22,243 nt of DNA from CAZYPH01 sp964649095 (GTDB lineage: Bacteria; Bdellovibrionota; UBA1018; UBA923): assembly GCA_964649095.1 (NCBI GenBank), contig CAZYPH010000027.1, forward strand, positions 1 through 22,243, written 5' to 3'. Below, one piece after another: positions 1-8,388 of the stretch (positions within the stretch are counted from its first letter, which is position 1; every line of letters begins with the position of its first letter). The notes below the pieces were generated by a model. It had not been told where the DNA came from. It ran no database searches and saw nothing but the letters and a program-made list of their open reading frames with translations. A program made the position numbers and the translations under genes.

Positions 1-1574
1 TAGTTAGTCTTTTTACTATATTCATGACTACTAATATTATCTACGGCAACAACTGCTCAGGCGGCGGTGGTGGCGGTAGTGGTGGCGGCTCGGCCGGCGG
101 CGGAGCGGCAGACAGCTCAGGGACTTCGAGTTCTACGGCGGTTGGTCCGGCACCGACCTATGAAATTACGCATTTGAGTGTGGCCAACACCTACGCCTGC
201 GCGGTGAATTCGGATAAGATTCAGTGTTGGGGTGTGAATGATTACACCGGCGGCATTGGTACCGGAGAAGAACGATCACAGCCCGGACGTTTTAGTCGGC
301 CTGTTCTACAGCCTAGCTACGTGCGCTACTATTCCGGAAATTCTGCCTCGGCCGATACGAGTATCCTTACCGGAGAAATCAAAGACCTCAGCACCGATGG
401 TTTTACTACCTGCGCAATCATTCGGCGCACCGGCACCAACTATGACAGTGTGTATTGCTGGGGCTTGCGAACCGCATCGTTGTACACGGCAGCTTATGGG
501 TCTTTAAACGTAATTAATGACAATAGTCCGCAGACTGTCAGCGCTGCAGTTCCATTAATTACATCCCCCTCCGCCCTTTGTTCACGGACACACTGCACCG
601 AAGGTCTTACAAAAGTAGTATTGTCGCTTCGACCGACAGGCGACGTGGCAAGCGCCCCTCAACACCAAACGGTCTGTGTCTTAAATAGACAAAATGCTAT
701 ATTCTGTTGGGGTAGTAATACTTTTGGCGAGTTAGGTCGAGGCACGCGTAGCACAGAAGACTATACCACTCAAGACTACGCTACCCGTACGATCTCGGGT
801 TTTAATGGTGACAGCAACCCAGCATTGACCGCCATAGCATCGGGTACCGGCAGTTTTTGTATTATCAACGATGGCAAACTACGCTGTTGGGGCGAATCAG
901 ATTACTACCGCATCATGGGGAATTCGATGGATAATAGTTCGTACCCGTTAGTGAGTCCACGGCCTCAAGCAATCCGTAATATCGCGGATTCAATCCCGAT
1001 CGCGTCGGCCAGCATTCAGTATTCGCAGTCGTGTTTTGGATCACAAAACGGGCGTGTATTTTGCGTTGGTTACGGTGCACAAAACGCCGATGATACGTTT
1101 TGTGTGCGCGATCCTGAAAACATCCACTGCGCCGTGCCGCGCCAAAACCAATATCCGGGCTACCGCTCCGATCGTGGCCATGGACCTACCGATGCGTACG
1201 AAGTATTTGACCACGGTTTTAGTAGCAGTGCCCCCGTCTATGTCGCCGGCACCTACGATGCCGTGTGTGCGTTGTCAGAGGGTGGTGTGAAGTGTTTCGG
1301 TTCGGCGGCCGCGTTAGGTACGGGCACGACCGATTTCCGCTACGACAGCCGGGGTTGGAGTATTCCAAATGGTTTGGACCGCAACGTCACGAAACTGGCC
1401 TCGAACAAATCAATCATTGGTATAGTTCGCCCTCAATATAGCGCCTTCTGCGCCGCTCAAAACGACGTGTTGTCGTGTTGGGGCGCGCAGCCAGGCACTA
1501 CGGGTATTTATGGTAACGGCACGTCAACGGTGTCCGGCAGTAGCCCGGTCACGGTGAACTTATTACGCGACTAA
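1..1574 (+). CDS. RCC1-repeat beta-propeller protein, probably exported (5' partial)
   Basis: Seven RCC1-like repeats are visible. Each has a Cys-containing strand followed by a C-W-G or C-x-G turn, for example YACAVNSDKIQCWG, QTVCVLNRQNAIFCWG, SFCIINDGKLRCWG and AFCAAQNDVLSCWG. Seven repeats match a complete seven-bladed propeller, and the paired cysteines suggest disulfides and therefore an exported protein. Repeats 5 and 6 are less regular (CVG, CFG), and the loop between them is long and Cys-containing. A Gly/Ser-rich linker follows a cysteine near the N-terminus, as in lipoproteins, but the residues before that cysteine (IYGNN) do not make a good lipobox. The first ATG is at 24, yet the frame is open to the left edge and encodes hydrophobic residues (VSLFTIF). 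The true start and signal peptide therefore probably lie further upstream. Ligand and function are unknown. The stop codon overlaps the stop of the convergent miaB. Confidence 0.8.
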   Translation, partial: VSLFTIFMTTNIIYGNNCSGGGGGGSGGGSAGGGAADSSGTSSSTAVGPAPTYEITHLSVANTYACAVNSDKIQCWGVNDYTGGIGTGEERSQPGRFSRPVLQPSYVRYYSGNSASADTSILTGEIKDLSTDGFTTCAIIRRTGTNYDSVYCWGLRTASLYTAAYGSLNVINDNSPQTVSAAVPLITSPSALCSRTHCTEGLTKVVLSLRPTGDVASAPQHQTVCVLNRQNAIFCWGSNTFGELGRGTRSTEDYTTQDYATRTISGFNGDSNPALTAIASGTGSFCIINDGKLRCWGESDYYRIMGNSMDNSSYPLVSPRPQAIRNIADSIPIASASIQYSQSCFGSQNGRVFCVGYGAQNADDTFCVRDPENIHCAVPRQNQYPGYRSDRGHGPTDAYEVFDHGFSSSAPVYVAGTYDAVCALSEGGVKCFGSAAALGTGTTDFRYDSRGWSIPNGLDRNVTKLASNKSIIGIVRPQYSAFCAAQNDVLSCWGAQPGTTGIYGNGTSTVSGSSPVTVNLLRD

Positions 1575-2941
1575 TCGACGAGCACAAACGAGCCGGTCAG
1601 TGCCAAGCCCGTCACACGTTCGATTTTAATATCGACGAACTTGCCGGTTATATTACGAGCGCCATGGTACGGAAAATTCACCACGCGGTTACAGCTCGTA
1701 CGGCCGGTAAACATGCTCGTTTCGGTGGAGTTTTTTAGGGGTTTGGTAGCGCCTTCGACTAACACCTCGACCACTTGACCCACAAAACGCTGGTTGTTTT
1801 CGTTCGCGATTTCTACGGCCCGCGTTTGAAAACGACGTAAACGCGCATTTTTTTCCGCAGCGGGCACATCGTCTTTTAGTTTGGCGGCTTTGGTACCGGG
1901 ACGCGGGCTGTAGGCGAACGAGTAGACCATGTCAAAACGCAGGTCTTCCAAAAGCTTCATCGTGAGTTCAAAGTCTTCGGCAGTTTCAGTGGGAAAACCA
2001 ACAATAATATCCGTCGACAAACCGCCCTCAGGGCAGCGCTCGCGCCACTTACGAATTTGTTCGTAATACGTTTCAATTTTTTAGTGGCGGTGCATTTTAT
2101 CTAAAACTGCGTTCGATCCACTCTGAACGGGTAAATGCAAGTGATTGGCTAATGAACGAACGTCGCCGTAACACGCGATCAGGTCATCGCTAAAATCGAT
2201 CGGGTGCGAGCTTGTAAAACGCAAACGCTTCAACTCGGGGTTGGCTTTGTCCACCGCACGCAGCAACTCGGGGAACGTTTCGTTGTTGCCTTTGCCGAAC
2301 GAGTTTACGTTCTGACCCAATAACGTGATCTCGCGCACACCTAATAAAACAAGTCGGCGCGTGTCTTCGACAATCTCTTGAATGAGACGGCTTTTCTCGC
2401 GCCCACGTGTGAAGGGCACTATACAGAACGAACAAAACTTGTCGCAGCCCTTCATGATGTTGATAAATGCACTCGACGACTGGTGATAAATTTTAGTCTC
2501 GGTCGAGAAATCGCGGCCCTTATCAAAGTCGTTGTAGACGATTTTACGTTTGCCGTGGCGGACTTCATGCATGATCTCGGGCAACTTATCAATCGTATCG
2601 GTGCCGAACACAAAATCGAGATGAGGATTACGCTGGAAAAGTTTTGCGCCATCTAACTGACCGACGCAGCCGCCAACACCAATTAGTTTCTCTTTCGTTT
2701 TTGAGGCTTTTAACTCACCCAATTTCGACAGCATTTTTTGTACGGCCTTGTCACGCACTTCACAGCCATTAAGGATAACCCAATCGGCATCGTGAATGTC
2801 TTTACTAGGCTGGGCACCCATGTCGGCCAGCAACACACTCATACGCTCGGTGTCGGCTACGTTCATTTGGCAGCCAAAGGTTTTGATGAAAAACGTCTTC
2901 TGATCGGATTGCGCCGGAGCGACTTCAAAATTTTCTGACAT
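1571..2941 (-). pseudogene. miaB: miaB, tRNA-2-methylthio-N6-dimethylallyladenosine synthase, interrupted by an in-frame TAA
   Basis: MiaB is a radical-SAM methylthiotransferase that adds a methylthio group to isopentenyl-A37 of tRNAs reading UNN codons. All family parts are visible: the N-terminal UPF0004 domain with three cluster cysteines (KTFGCQMN, LNGCEVRDKA, GVGGCVGQ), the radical-SAM motif CDKFCSFC, the STDIIVGFP segment, and a C-terminal TRAM-like domain ending near 1571. At 2081-2083 a TAA follows MHRH, where the family normally has Tyr (MxRxY). Translation resumes in the same frame with KIETYYEQIRKWRERCP and aligns without gap. A single TAT/TAC to TAA substitution explains this; an indel does not. 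ATG at 2941 is preferred over the upstream TTG at 2965 because the protein then begins just before the conserved domain. The gene may be truly inactive, read through, or a consensus error. Confidence 0.85.
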
Positions 2942-3018
2942 AGTTAGCAGCGATATACTACGCAAGCCCTATTGAGATCTAGCGCTAACTGGGCCTTTTT
3001 CGACGGGAATGACTAGGA

Positions 3019-3399
3019 TTACTCGTAATCATGTAAATCCGAGGCATCTTGTGCTTCGATTTTTACTAACCAGCCTTCTTGAGTAGGGTCGTCGGACACT
3101 AAAGAAAAATCGCCGGCCGCTTGTTCATTGATTTCGGCTACATAACCGGCCACTGGGGCCGTGATTTTTAAGACGCCGTCCTCGCCACGCAAAGTCGCTA
3201 GAACATCGCCGCGATCGCAATCATCGCCCACGTCGGCTAGTTTAATCGACTTGATACCACCCAACTCTTCGACGGCGTCTGGCGATACACCAAGTGTTAC
3301 TGTCGTCACTTCGATGTCGTTGTCGTTCACGCTCTCGGCTTTCGTGAACCACAGGGTGCCATCAGAAAAATAAATTATTTCGTTTTCAGAATCCGACAT
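3019..3399 (-). CDS. GcvH-like protein lacking the lipoyl-lysine
   Basis: The 126-residue protein has the length and layout of glycine cleavage H protein: an LGVSPDAVEELGGI segment, a GDVLATLRG turn, an APVAGYVAEINE hairpin and a GWLVKIEAQD end. In functional GcvH, lysine sits seven residues before the Ala of the APV motif (ESVKAASDIYAPV type) and carries lipoate. Here that position is Asp74 (RGEDGVLKITAPV); the nearest Lys, residue 78, is only three residues before APV. It therefore should not be lipoylated by the usual route and should not work as the methylamine carrier. No gcvT or gcvP is adjacent. An AAGGA ribosome-binding site lies nine bases before the ATG. The gene sits 23 bases after the outer-membrane factor gene on the same strand. 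A structural or regulatory role, or binding of another partner, is possible but unproven. Confidence 0.75.
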   Translation of the reverse strand: MSDSENEIIYFSDGTLWFTKAESVNDNDIEVTTVTLGVSPDAVEELGGIKSIKLADVGDDCDRGDVLATLRGEDGVLKITAPVAGYVAEINEQAAGDFSLVSDDPTQEGWLVKIEAQDASDLHDYE

Positions 3400-3408
3400 A
3401 TCTAAAAA

Positions 3409-3413
3409 TCCTT
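3409..3413 (-). promoter_or_regulatory. Shine-Dalgarno for the GcvH-like gene
   Basis: AAGGA on the minus strand, nine bases before the ATG at 3399. It confirms that start and allows translation independent of the upstream efflux genes. Several other genes in the window have no clear Shine-Dalgarno. Confidence 0.5.
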
Positions 3414-3422
3414 ATATAACAA

Positions 3423-4673
3423 TTATTTTCCTAACATAGCCAATAGGTCACTCTCCGCCAACTGGTAGTCGCGTTTTAGTTCAATAAAGCGCCTTCTCAG
3501 TTCAATCATTTTTTGAGTCGCCGCAAAGACATCAGGCGAGTTTTTTACCCCACGCACGTACTCACTTTGGGTGCGGTCAAAATACAACTTAGCCTGCTGC
3601 ACGCTGCGCTCTGAGGCGTGCAATAAATCGTGGGTTAGCTTTAATTCTTGTTTAGCCCCTTCAAACTGAGCGGCCAATTCATTGGCCGTCTGCTGGGCTT
3701 GTTTAGCAATACCTTCGGCCTTGAGGCTCCTTGAGGCGGCCGCTACAGGCGATTGCAATCCATCAAACAAACTCATACTCAGTTGTACGCCTACGACATA
3801 CTCGTAGCGATCGGAGAGTGCCTCGTAATCGCGTTCACGCAGAGTATATAAAGAATAATTTGCGAACACATCGACCGAGGGGGTCCACCATCGTGCGGTT
3901 TGTTGGGCTTGGGCACTCGATACATTTTCATTGGCCTGTAATTCTAAAACATCGCGGTGCTGATGAGCATCAAACACCGTGTCTAAATACGTATCGCGGT
4001 GGTGGTGTAAAATCTCTTGGCTAGTTTCTAGTTTTGTTTTTGCCGAGTAGCCCAACAGAATACTCAAATTACGTTCAGAGTTTGATGCCCCCAAACGCAA
4101 TCGCGCTAAGTCTTGTTCTAGCTGCGAGCGGTACATTTCAAATTCCAAACGATCGGTTTCGGTTACCAGGCCCGCTTGAATGCGCTTTACCGCCGACTTC
4201 AGATTGTTCTCGTTTTGAATAAGGCCATCTTCGAGAATTTTGATGAGCTCGCGTTGGTACACCAGCGTCCAATACGCTTTGCGCGCTTTGGTTAATTCAA
4301 AGAGTTGCGTTTGCTGGAAGTTTTGTGTGCTGGCCTGGGTTTGTTCTTTACGAATTTTTTCTTCGTAGTAGTCGCGCCCGCCACGAAATAAGTTCCAACG
4401 GGCTTCAATAGCACCGAAGGCCTGATTGCGCTGCGAAAACGGCCCTGTTTTTAATCGTTCACCACCGATGTGGGCATTGAGCTGAGGCAGGAAGGACCGT
4501 GTCAAATGACCTTGTAACTTGCCTGCAGAATCGACTTGCAATTTGGCGCCTACTACGTGTTGATTCGCCGATAGCACTAGGCGTTCTAATGTATCAAAAT
4601 CTACTTTGATAGACTCGGCCGCAATGACTGTAGATAATGGCATTAAAATTAATATATATATAAAATAAAACAT
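3423..4673 (-). CDS. TolC/CusC-like outer-membrane efflux protein
   Basis: This 416-residue protein is a member of the outer-membrane efflux protein (OEP) family, which forms the trimeric exit duct of tripartite pumps. A signal peptide is visible (hydrophobic IYILILMPLSTVIAA, cleavage before ES). Two repeats of long Gln/Glu/Arg-rich helices follow. The first half contains PQLNAHIGGE and ARWNLFRGG (beta-barrel entry). The second repeats the pattern with PSVDVFANYS and GVQLSMSLFDG. The protein ends in a coiled-coil-like helix finishing ESDLLAMLGK. Its start lies five bases after the stop of the small HAGHD protein gene and it follows the RND pump in the same transcription unit, so it is the natural outer-membrane partner of that pump. 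No lipobox cysteine is seen. No strong Shine-Dalgarno precedes the ATG, so coupling with the upstream gene is likely. Confidence 0.85.
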   Translation of the reverse strand: MFYFIYILILMPLSTVIAAESIKVDFDTLERLVLSANQHVVGAKLQVDSAGKLQGHLTRSFLPQLNAHIGGERLKTGPFSQRNQAFGAIEARWNLFRGGRDYYEEKIRKEQTQASTQNFQQTQLFELTKARKAYWTLVYQRELIKILEDGLIQNENNLKSAVKRIQAGLVTETDRLEFEMYRSQLEQDLARLRLGASNSERNLSILLGYSAKTKLETSQEILHHHRDTYLDTVFDAHQHRDVLELQANENVSSAQAQQTARWWTPSVDVFANYSLYTLRERDYEALSDRYEYVVGVQLSMSLFDGLQSPVAAASRSLKAEGIAKQAQQTANELAAQFEGAKQELKLTHDLLHASERSVQQAKLYFDRTQSEYVRGVKNSPDVFAATQKMIELRRRFIELKRDYQLAESDLLAMLGK

Positions 4674-4678
4674 ATTAA

Positions 4679-5125
4679 TTACACTTCAATCTGAAACTTC
4701 AGTGTGTGTTTAGATGTTTTTTTGTCATCAGATGTTTCAACAACCTCTAAGTTTACAAAATATCGATGGGTATTCGGCGCTTTTATTTGTCCTTCAAACT
4801 TGAGGGCGCTTTTAGCGTCAATGGCCAACGCGAGTGGGGTTTGTCTTTTAGCATTCGGCAACTGTAGGGCCGCTTTGATCTGGACAGGACTTGGGCGCAT
4901 GGCGCCGCTAGAGTTAGTTAGCAGTATTGGCTGTAAATTATGGTCATACACATAAATCGTGTAGTGGTCCCCCTTTACTACTAGCTCAAAACAGTGGTGT
5001 TCGGTGCACTTGACCTCACCTAAGTGCGGAGCCTGCATCGAGCTTGGCGCGTCATGCCCGGCATGCGACCAGGCTTGCGTACACAACAATACTGAAAATA
5101 ACGTCGACAATATAGTGCTTTTCAT
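4679..5125 (-). CDS. Small periplasmic HAGHD-type protein in the copper efflux operon
   Basis: The 148-residue protein has a signal peptide (MKSTILSTLFSVLLCTQAWS) followed immediately by HAGHDAPSSM, a His/Met-bearing start typical of periplasmic metal-associated proteins. A further KCTEHHCFEL segment provides two Cys and two His. The rest looks like a beta-rich domain (YTIYVYDHNLQPIL, FEGQIKAP, RYFVNLEVVE). The ATG overlaps the RND gene's stop in an ATGA arrangement, so translation is coupled, and the gene occupies the place where a membrane-fusion adaptor would be expected. It is far too short for a full adaptor and shows no long hairpin or lipoyl-like halves. A metal-delivery role like CusF, or a detached N-terminal domain of an adaptor, is plausible. 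I do not recognise a named family. Confidence 0.6.
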   Translation of the reverse strand: MKSTILSTLFSVLLCTQAWSHAGHDAPSSMQAPHLGEVKCTEHHCFELVVKGDHYTIYVYDHNLQPILLTNSSGAMRPSPVQIKAALQLPNAKRQTPLALAIDAKSALKFEGQIKAPNTHRYFVNLEVVETSDDKKTSKHTLKFQIEV

Positions 5126-8100
5126 AAGTCCCTCACCTCTTTGTGTTGAATAGACCGCAATGCCGATGTGCGGCCGTAGTTATAAAAAACGGTCGGTGTG
5201 ACAATCAAATCTAATAATGTAGAACTAATGAGCCCTCCGACGATAACGACCGCAAGGGGGTGTAAAATCTCTTTACCGGGTTGCCCTGCGGCAAATAACA
5301 ATGGGGTCAAACCGAGAATAGCTGTAAGTACCGTCATCATAACCGGCACCAGTCGCTCAAGCGAACCACGAATGACCATGTCTTTTGTAAACTGCTCACC
5401 TTCGTGTTGCATTAAATGCAAGTAATGCGAAATCAGCATAATACCGTTGCGGCTCGCAATGCCACACAACGTCACAAATGCTACTAACGTCGCCATCGAT
5501 ACCGTCCGATCGACTACATACACCGCGACGACCGAACCAATTAATGCCATCGGAATATTTAACATGATCTGCACAGCAATAAATGCTGAGCTAAAGTTTA
5601 TATATAATATTATAAATATTCCAATTACGGACAATAGTCCTAAAAATATCATGGTCTGAGTACTTTGCTGCTGACTCTTGAACTGGCCGGCCCAGTCAAT
5701 ATAGTAGCCGTCACCGAGCTTAATCTTATCACTCGCTTGTGCGACTTTTGACTGCAACTCCGTCACCACACTTTGTAAATCGCGGTTCAACACATTGGCT
5801 TGAACAACAATACGACGCTGGACATTCTCGCGCATGATGGCATTAGGACCAGTCGATTCGTAGATATCCGCCACGTCACCTAAAACCACTTTTGTGCCGT
5901 CGGGCATCATCCGCACGGGTGTGTTTTTAAAGGTCTCTTGATCGCGTCGAGAGGCCTCATCTAAACGCATGAAGACATTAAAGAGACGTTGGTGGTCGAT
6001 CACCTGAGCTACATTCTGGCCTTTAAAAGCCGTCTCGAGCGACTCAATTAAACGACCATTACTTAGGCCGAAACGCGCCGCAGCGTCGCGCATTAACTGG
6101 ATTTTAATTTGTGGAATCAAAACTTGCTGCTCGATCTGCAGATCGACAAGCCCCTGGGTACCGCTGATGGCGCTTAGAATCGCATGGGCCTTTTCACGCA
6201 ACTCTTTTAGTTCTGGACCAAAGACCTTAATCGCAATTTGGGCGCGCACCCCTGACAGCAAATGATCTAAACGGTGCGAGATAGGCTGCCCAATATTAAT
6301 ATATACATTTTTTAATGTATTTAATTGCTGACGAATGTCTTCTAAAACAACCTCGCGTTTACGTACCGGTTGAACATCATGAGGTTCTTTGAAAACGACA
6401 TCGACCTCAGAGTAATGCACGCCCTCGGCATGCTCGTCTAACTCGGCTCTACCCGTGCGCCGCGAAACGATTGCGACTTCAGGTGTCTTTAAGATAATTT
6501 CTTCGGCTTGACGCCCTAATGCATCTGATTGCTCTAGCGAAATTCCTGGCTCGGCTAGCACCGTAATGGTGGCCGAACTTTCGTTAAACTTTGGTAAAAA
6601 CTCGCGCCCCATCGTACTCAGTAAGATTACCGATACACCCAACAATATAAGCGAAAATACGATCACAACTCGGGGTCGTAGCAGTGCCCAGTCTAAAGCG
6701 CGTCGATGCCAGCTTTTTAAATAGGTTACAACAGGTGACTCTCGATGTTGTTTAGCCGTTAGATTTTTCAACCAAAGTGAGCATAAAACGGGGGTTACCG
6801 TTAACGACACGACAAGCGATGCCAATAACGAAACAACATACGCAATACCCAGTGGAATAAAAAAACGCCCTTCAATACCACCTAGAAAAAATAATGGCAG
6901 AAAAACCAACACAACAATAGCCGTAGCGTAGACGATGGCGTTCCGTACTTCGCTCGATGCCTGATACACAACGCGAATGACGGGCTGCCGCTCTGCCACC
7001 GGAAGAAGTTGATTTTGCTGCAGACGCCTAAATACATTTTCAACATCGACGATCGCGTCATCGACCAGTTCACCAATAGCGATTGCCAGACCACCTAAGG
7101 TCATAGTGTTGATGCCTAGATTAAATAATTTGAAGATAATCGCCGTCAGTACAAACGACAAAGGAATGGCGATCAAAGTAATCGCTGTAGTGCGCAGATT
7201 AAGCAAAAATACAAAAAGTACAATAGCGACCAATATTGCGCCATCACGGAGCGCCTCAGTAACATTGTTTATAGCTGAACGTATGAATACCGACTGTTTA
7301 AAGAGACCTCTTTCTAAAACACTGCCTGCTGGCAGCGTGCTTTCGATCTGATCTAAAACGACATCAATGTTTTTTTCTATTTCAAGCGTATTGGCACCCG
7401 GTTGTTTTTGAATACTCAACACGACAGCAGGATGGCCGTTTACACTGGCATCGCCACGTTTGACCTGAGCACCTACCTGTACATTAGCGACGTCGGCTAC
7501 ACGCACTGGTCTACCAAAGCGCATTCCGACAACAGACTGTTTAATATCGTCTTCCGAACGCACACTGCCAATGTTGCGGATCAGAAACTCGCGCCCTCCC
7601 TGATCAAGATACCCCCCGGTGGTATTACGCCCTAAACTTTTTAAATTTACCTCTAAGTCTTCTAACGTAAGTTGGTAGCGCTGCAGTTTTTCGGCTGAAA
7701 TTAAAATTTGATATTGTTTTACCCCACCCCCGATGACAACGACCTGAGAAATACCAGGCACACTTAACAGGCGTGGGCGCAATACCCAATCGGCAAATGT
7801 ACGGAGATCTTGCCCTGAGATGTTAGCTTTCGAATACAGTCCTAACAACTGCACTTCACCCATGATCGAGGCCACAGGGGCCATGACAGGAACTACACCC
7901 CTTGGCAGGCGTTCAGCAGTGAGCGCCAAACGCTCGGCGACTAGTTGCCGATTTTGCAATATCGGCGTCCCCCACTGGAACTCTATATACACAATCGATA
8001 ACCCCACACCCGAGACGGAACGAACACGTTCCACACCAGACAGTCCGTTAAGCTGAGTTTCGAGAGGCAAAGTTACTAACGTCTCAACCTCTTCAGGAGC

Positions 8101-8322
8101 CATACCGTTGGCCTCTGTCATGACCGTAACGACAGGGCGATTGAGATCGGGAAAAACATCGACGGCAAGTTTACTACCGATCCAACCGCCATAAACCAAA
8201 AGTGCCAATGCAAAAAAGAGAACAACCAAACGATGATGCAGCGCCAGAGAAATAACACGATCTAAAAGAGAATCTGATTCTAAAGGTCTGTTTTCTAAAC
8301 CCGTACAACGATCACTATTCAT
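5122..8322 (-). CDS. Heavy-metal efflux RND transporter, CusA/CzcA family
   Basis: This is a 1,066-residue inner-membrane proton-driven pump, the usual length for the heavy-metal RND family. TM1 is seen near residues 30-50 (HRLVVLFFALALLVYGG), followed by FPDLNRPVVTVMTEANGMAPEEVE, the standard start of the first porter domain. TM4 carries GGLAIAIGELVDDAIVDVEN (about 410-429), whose acidic residues Asp421, Asp422 and Glu428 are candidates for the proton relay. The second half repeats the fold (GREFLPKFNESSATITVLAEPG) and ends with a conserved TM block. A CsoR-type operator upstream and a Cys-His-Cys CsoR gene across the divergent region point to Cu(I) or Ag(I), though the TM4 motif differs from the single-Asp form in E. 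coli CusA, so the metal is inferred from context. The start ATG at 8322 is 38 bases from the operator. No adaptor gene is present. Confidence 0.9.
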   Translation of the reverse strand: MNSDRCTGLENRPLESDSLLDRVISLALHHRLVVLFFALALLVYGGWIGSKLAVDVFPDLNRPVVTVMTEANGMAPEEVETLVTLPLETQLNGLSGVERVRSVSGVGLSIVYIEFQWGTPILQNRQLVAERLALTAERLPRGVVPVMAPVASIMGEVQLLGLYSKANISGQDLRTFADWVLRPRLLSVPGISQVVVIGGGVKQYQILISAEKLQRYQLTLEDLEVNLKSLGRNTTGGYLDQGGREFLIRNIGSVRSEDDIKQSVVGMRFGRPVRVADVANVQVGAQVKRGDASVNGHPAVVLSIQKQPGANTLEIEKNIDVVLDQIESTLPAGSVLERGLFKQSVFIRSAINNVTEALRDGAILVAIVLFVFLLNLRTTAITLIAIPLSFVLTAIIFKLFNLGINTMTLGGLAIAIGELVDDAIVDVENVFRRLQQNQLLPVAERQPVIRVVYQASSEVRNAIVYATAIVVLVFLPLFFLGGIEGRFFIPLGIAYVVSLLASLVVSLTVTPVLCSLWLKNLTAKQHRESPVVTYLKSWHRRALDWALLRPRVVIVFSLILLGVSVILLSTMGREFLPKFNESSATITVLAEPGISLEQSDALGRQAEEIILKTPEVAIVSRRTGRAELDEHAEGVHYSEVDVVFKEPHDVQPVRKREVVLEDIRQQLNTLKNVYINIGQPISHRLDHLLSGVRAQIAIKVFGPELKELREKAHAILSAISGTQGLVDLQIEQQVLIPQIKIQLMRDAAARFGLSNGRLIESLETAFKGQNVAQVIDHQRLFNVFMRLDEASRRDQETFKNTPVRMMPDGTKVVLGDVADIYESTGPNAIMRENVQRRIVVQANVLNRDLQSVVTELQSKVAQASDKIKLGDGYYIDWAGQFKSQQQSTQTMIFLGLLSVIGIFIILYINFSSAFIAVQIMLNIPMALIGSVVAVYVVDRTVSMATLVAFVTLCGIASRNGIMLISHYLHLMQHEGEQFTKDMVIRGSLERLVPVMMTVLTAILGLTPLLFAAGQPGKEILHPLAVVIVGGLISSTLLDLIVTPTVFYNYGRTSALRSIQHKEVRDL

Positions 8323-8336
8323 ACGATAAATTAGAT

Positions 8337-8344
8337 ATTATAAT
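8337..8344. promoter_or_regulatory. Shared palindromic -10-like element of the divergent copper promoters
   Basis: ATTATAAT is its own reverse complement, so it supplies a TATAAT hexamer on each strand: plus 8339-8344, minus 8342-8337. Transcription to the right would begin just before the operator. Transcription to the left would have its -35 region overlapping the operator edge. Both placements suit repression by a protein at 8361-8381. No strong -35 hexamer is evident, so this is a positional suggestion. Confidence 0.35.
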
Positions 8345-8360
8345 TTTTATATTTACAACA

Positions 8361-8381
8361 ATATACCCCCGTGGGGTATAT
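8361..8381. promoter_or_regulatory. CsoR-type operator, perfect inverted repeat
   Basis: The left arm ATATACCCC and right arm GGGGTATAT form a perfect 9-base inverted repeat around the spacer CGT. AT-flanked C-tract/G-tract palindromes of this kind are the known operator type of CsoR/RcnR (DUF156) repressors. It lies between the divergent RND gene (start 8322) and the His-rich periplasmic gene (start 8389), whose second gene is csoR itself. The right arm ends seven bases before the ATG at 8389, so binding would block both initiation and early transcription of that unit. Confidence 0.75.
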
Positions 8382-8388
8382 TTGATTT

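Noticed and set aside
60..110. GGC/GGT-rich tract as a microsatellite
   Set aside because: It keeps the reading frame and encodes a Gly/Ser linker typical after the N-terminus of exported proteins; the codons are mixed.
2081..2083. Possible reassignment of TAA as a sense codon
   Set aside because: Other intact genes in the window (RCC1 protein, csoR, GcvH-like, oxidase) end in TAA at the expected length, so TAA is a normal stop here.
2074..2083. Homopolymer indel (T6 tract) as the cause of the miaB break
   Set aside because: Both halves of the protein are in the same frame with no gap in the expected alignment, so a substitution is needed, not an indel.
2960..3010. Possible terminator (GCCC/GGGC pair followed by T5) between the GcvH-like gene and miaB
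   Set aside because: The stem is only four bases with a long loop, and the T run is on the strand that carries no gene here.
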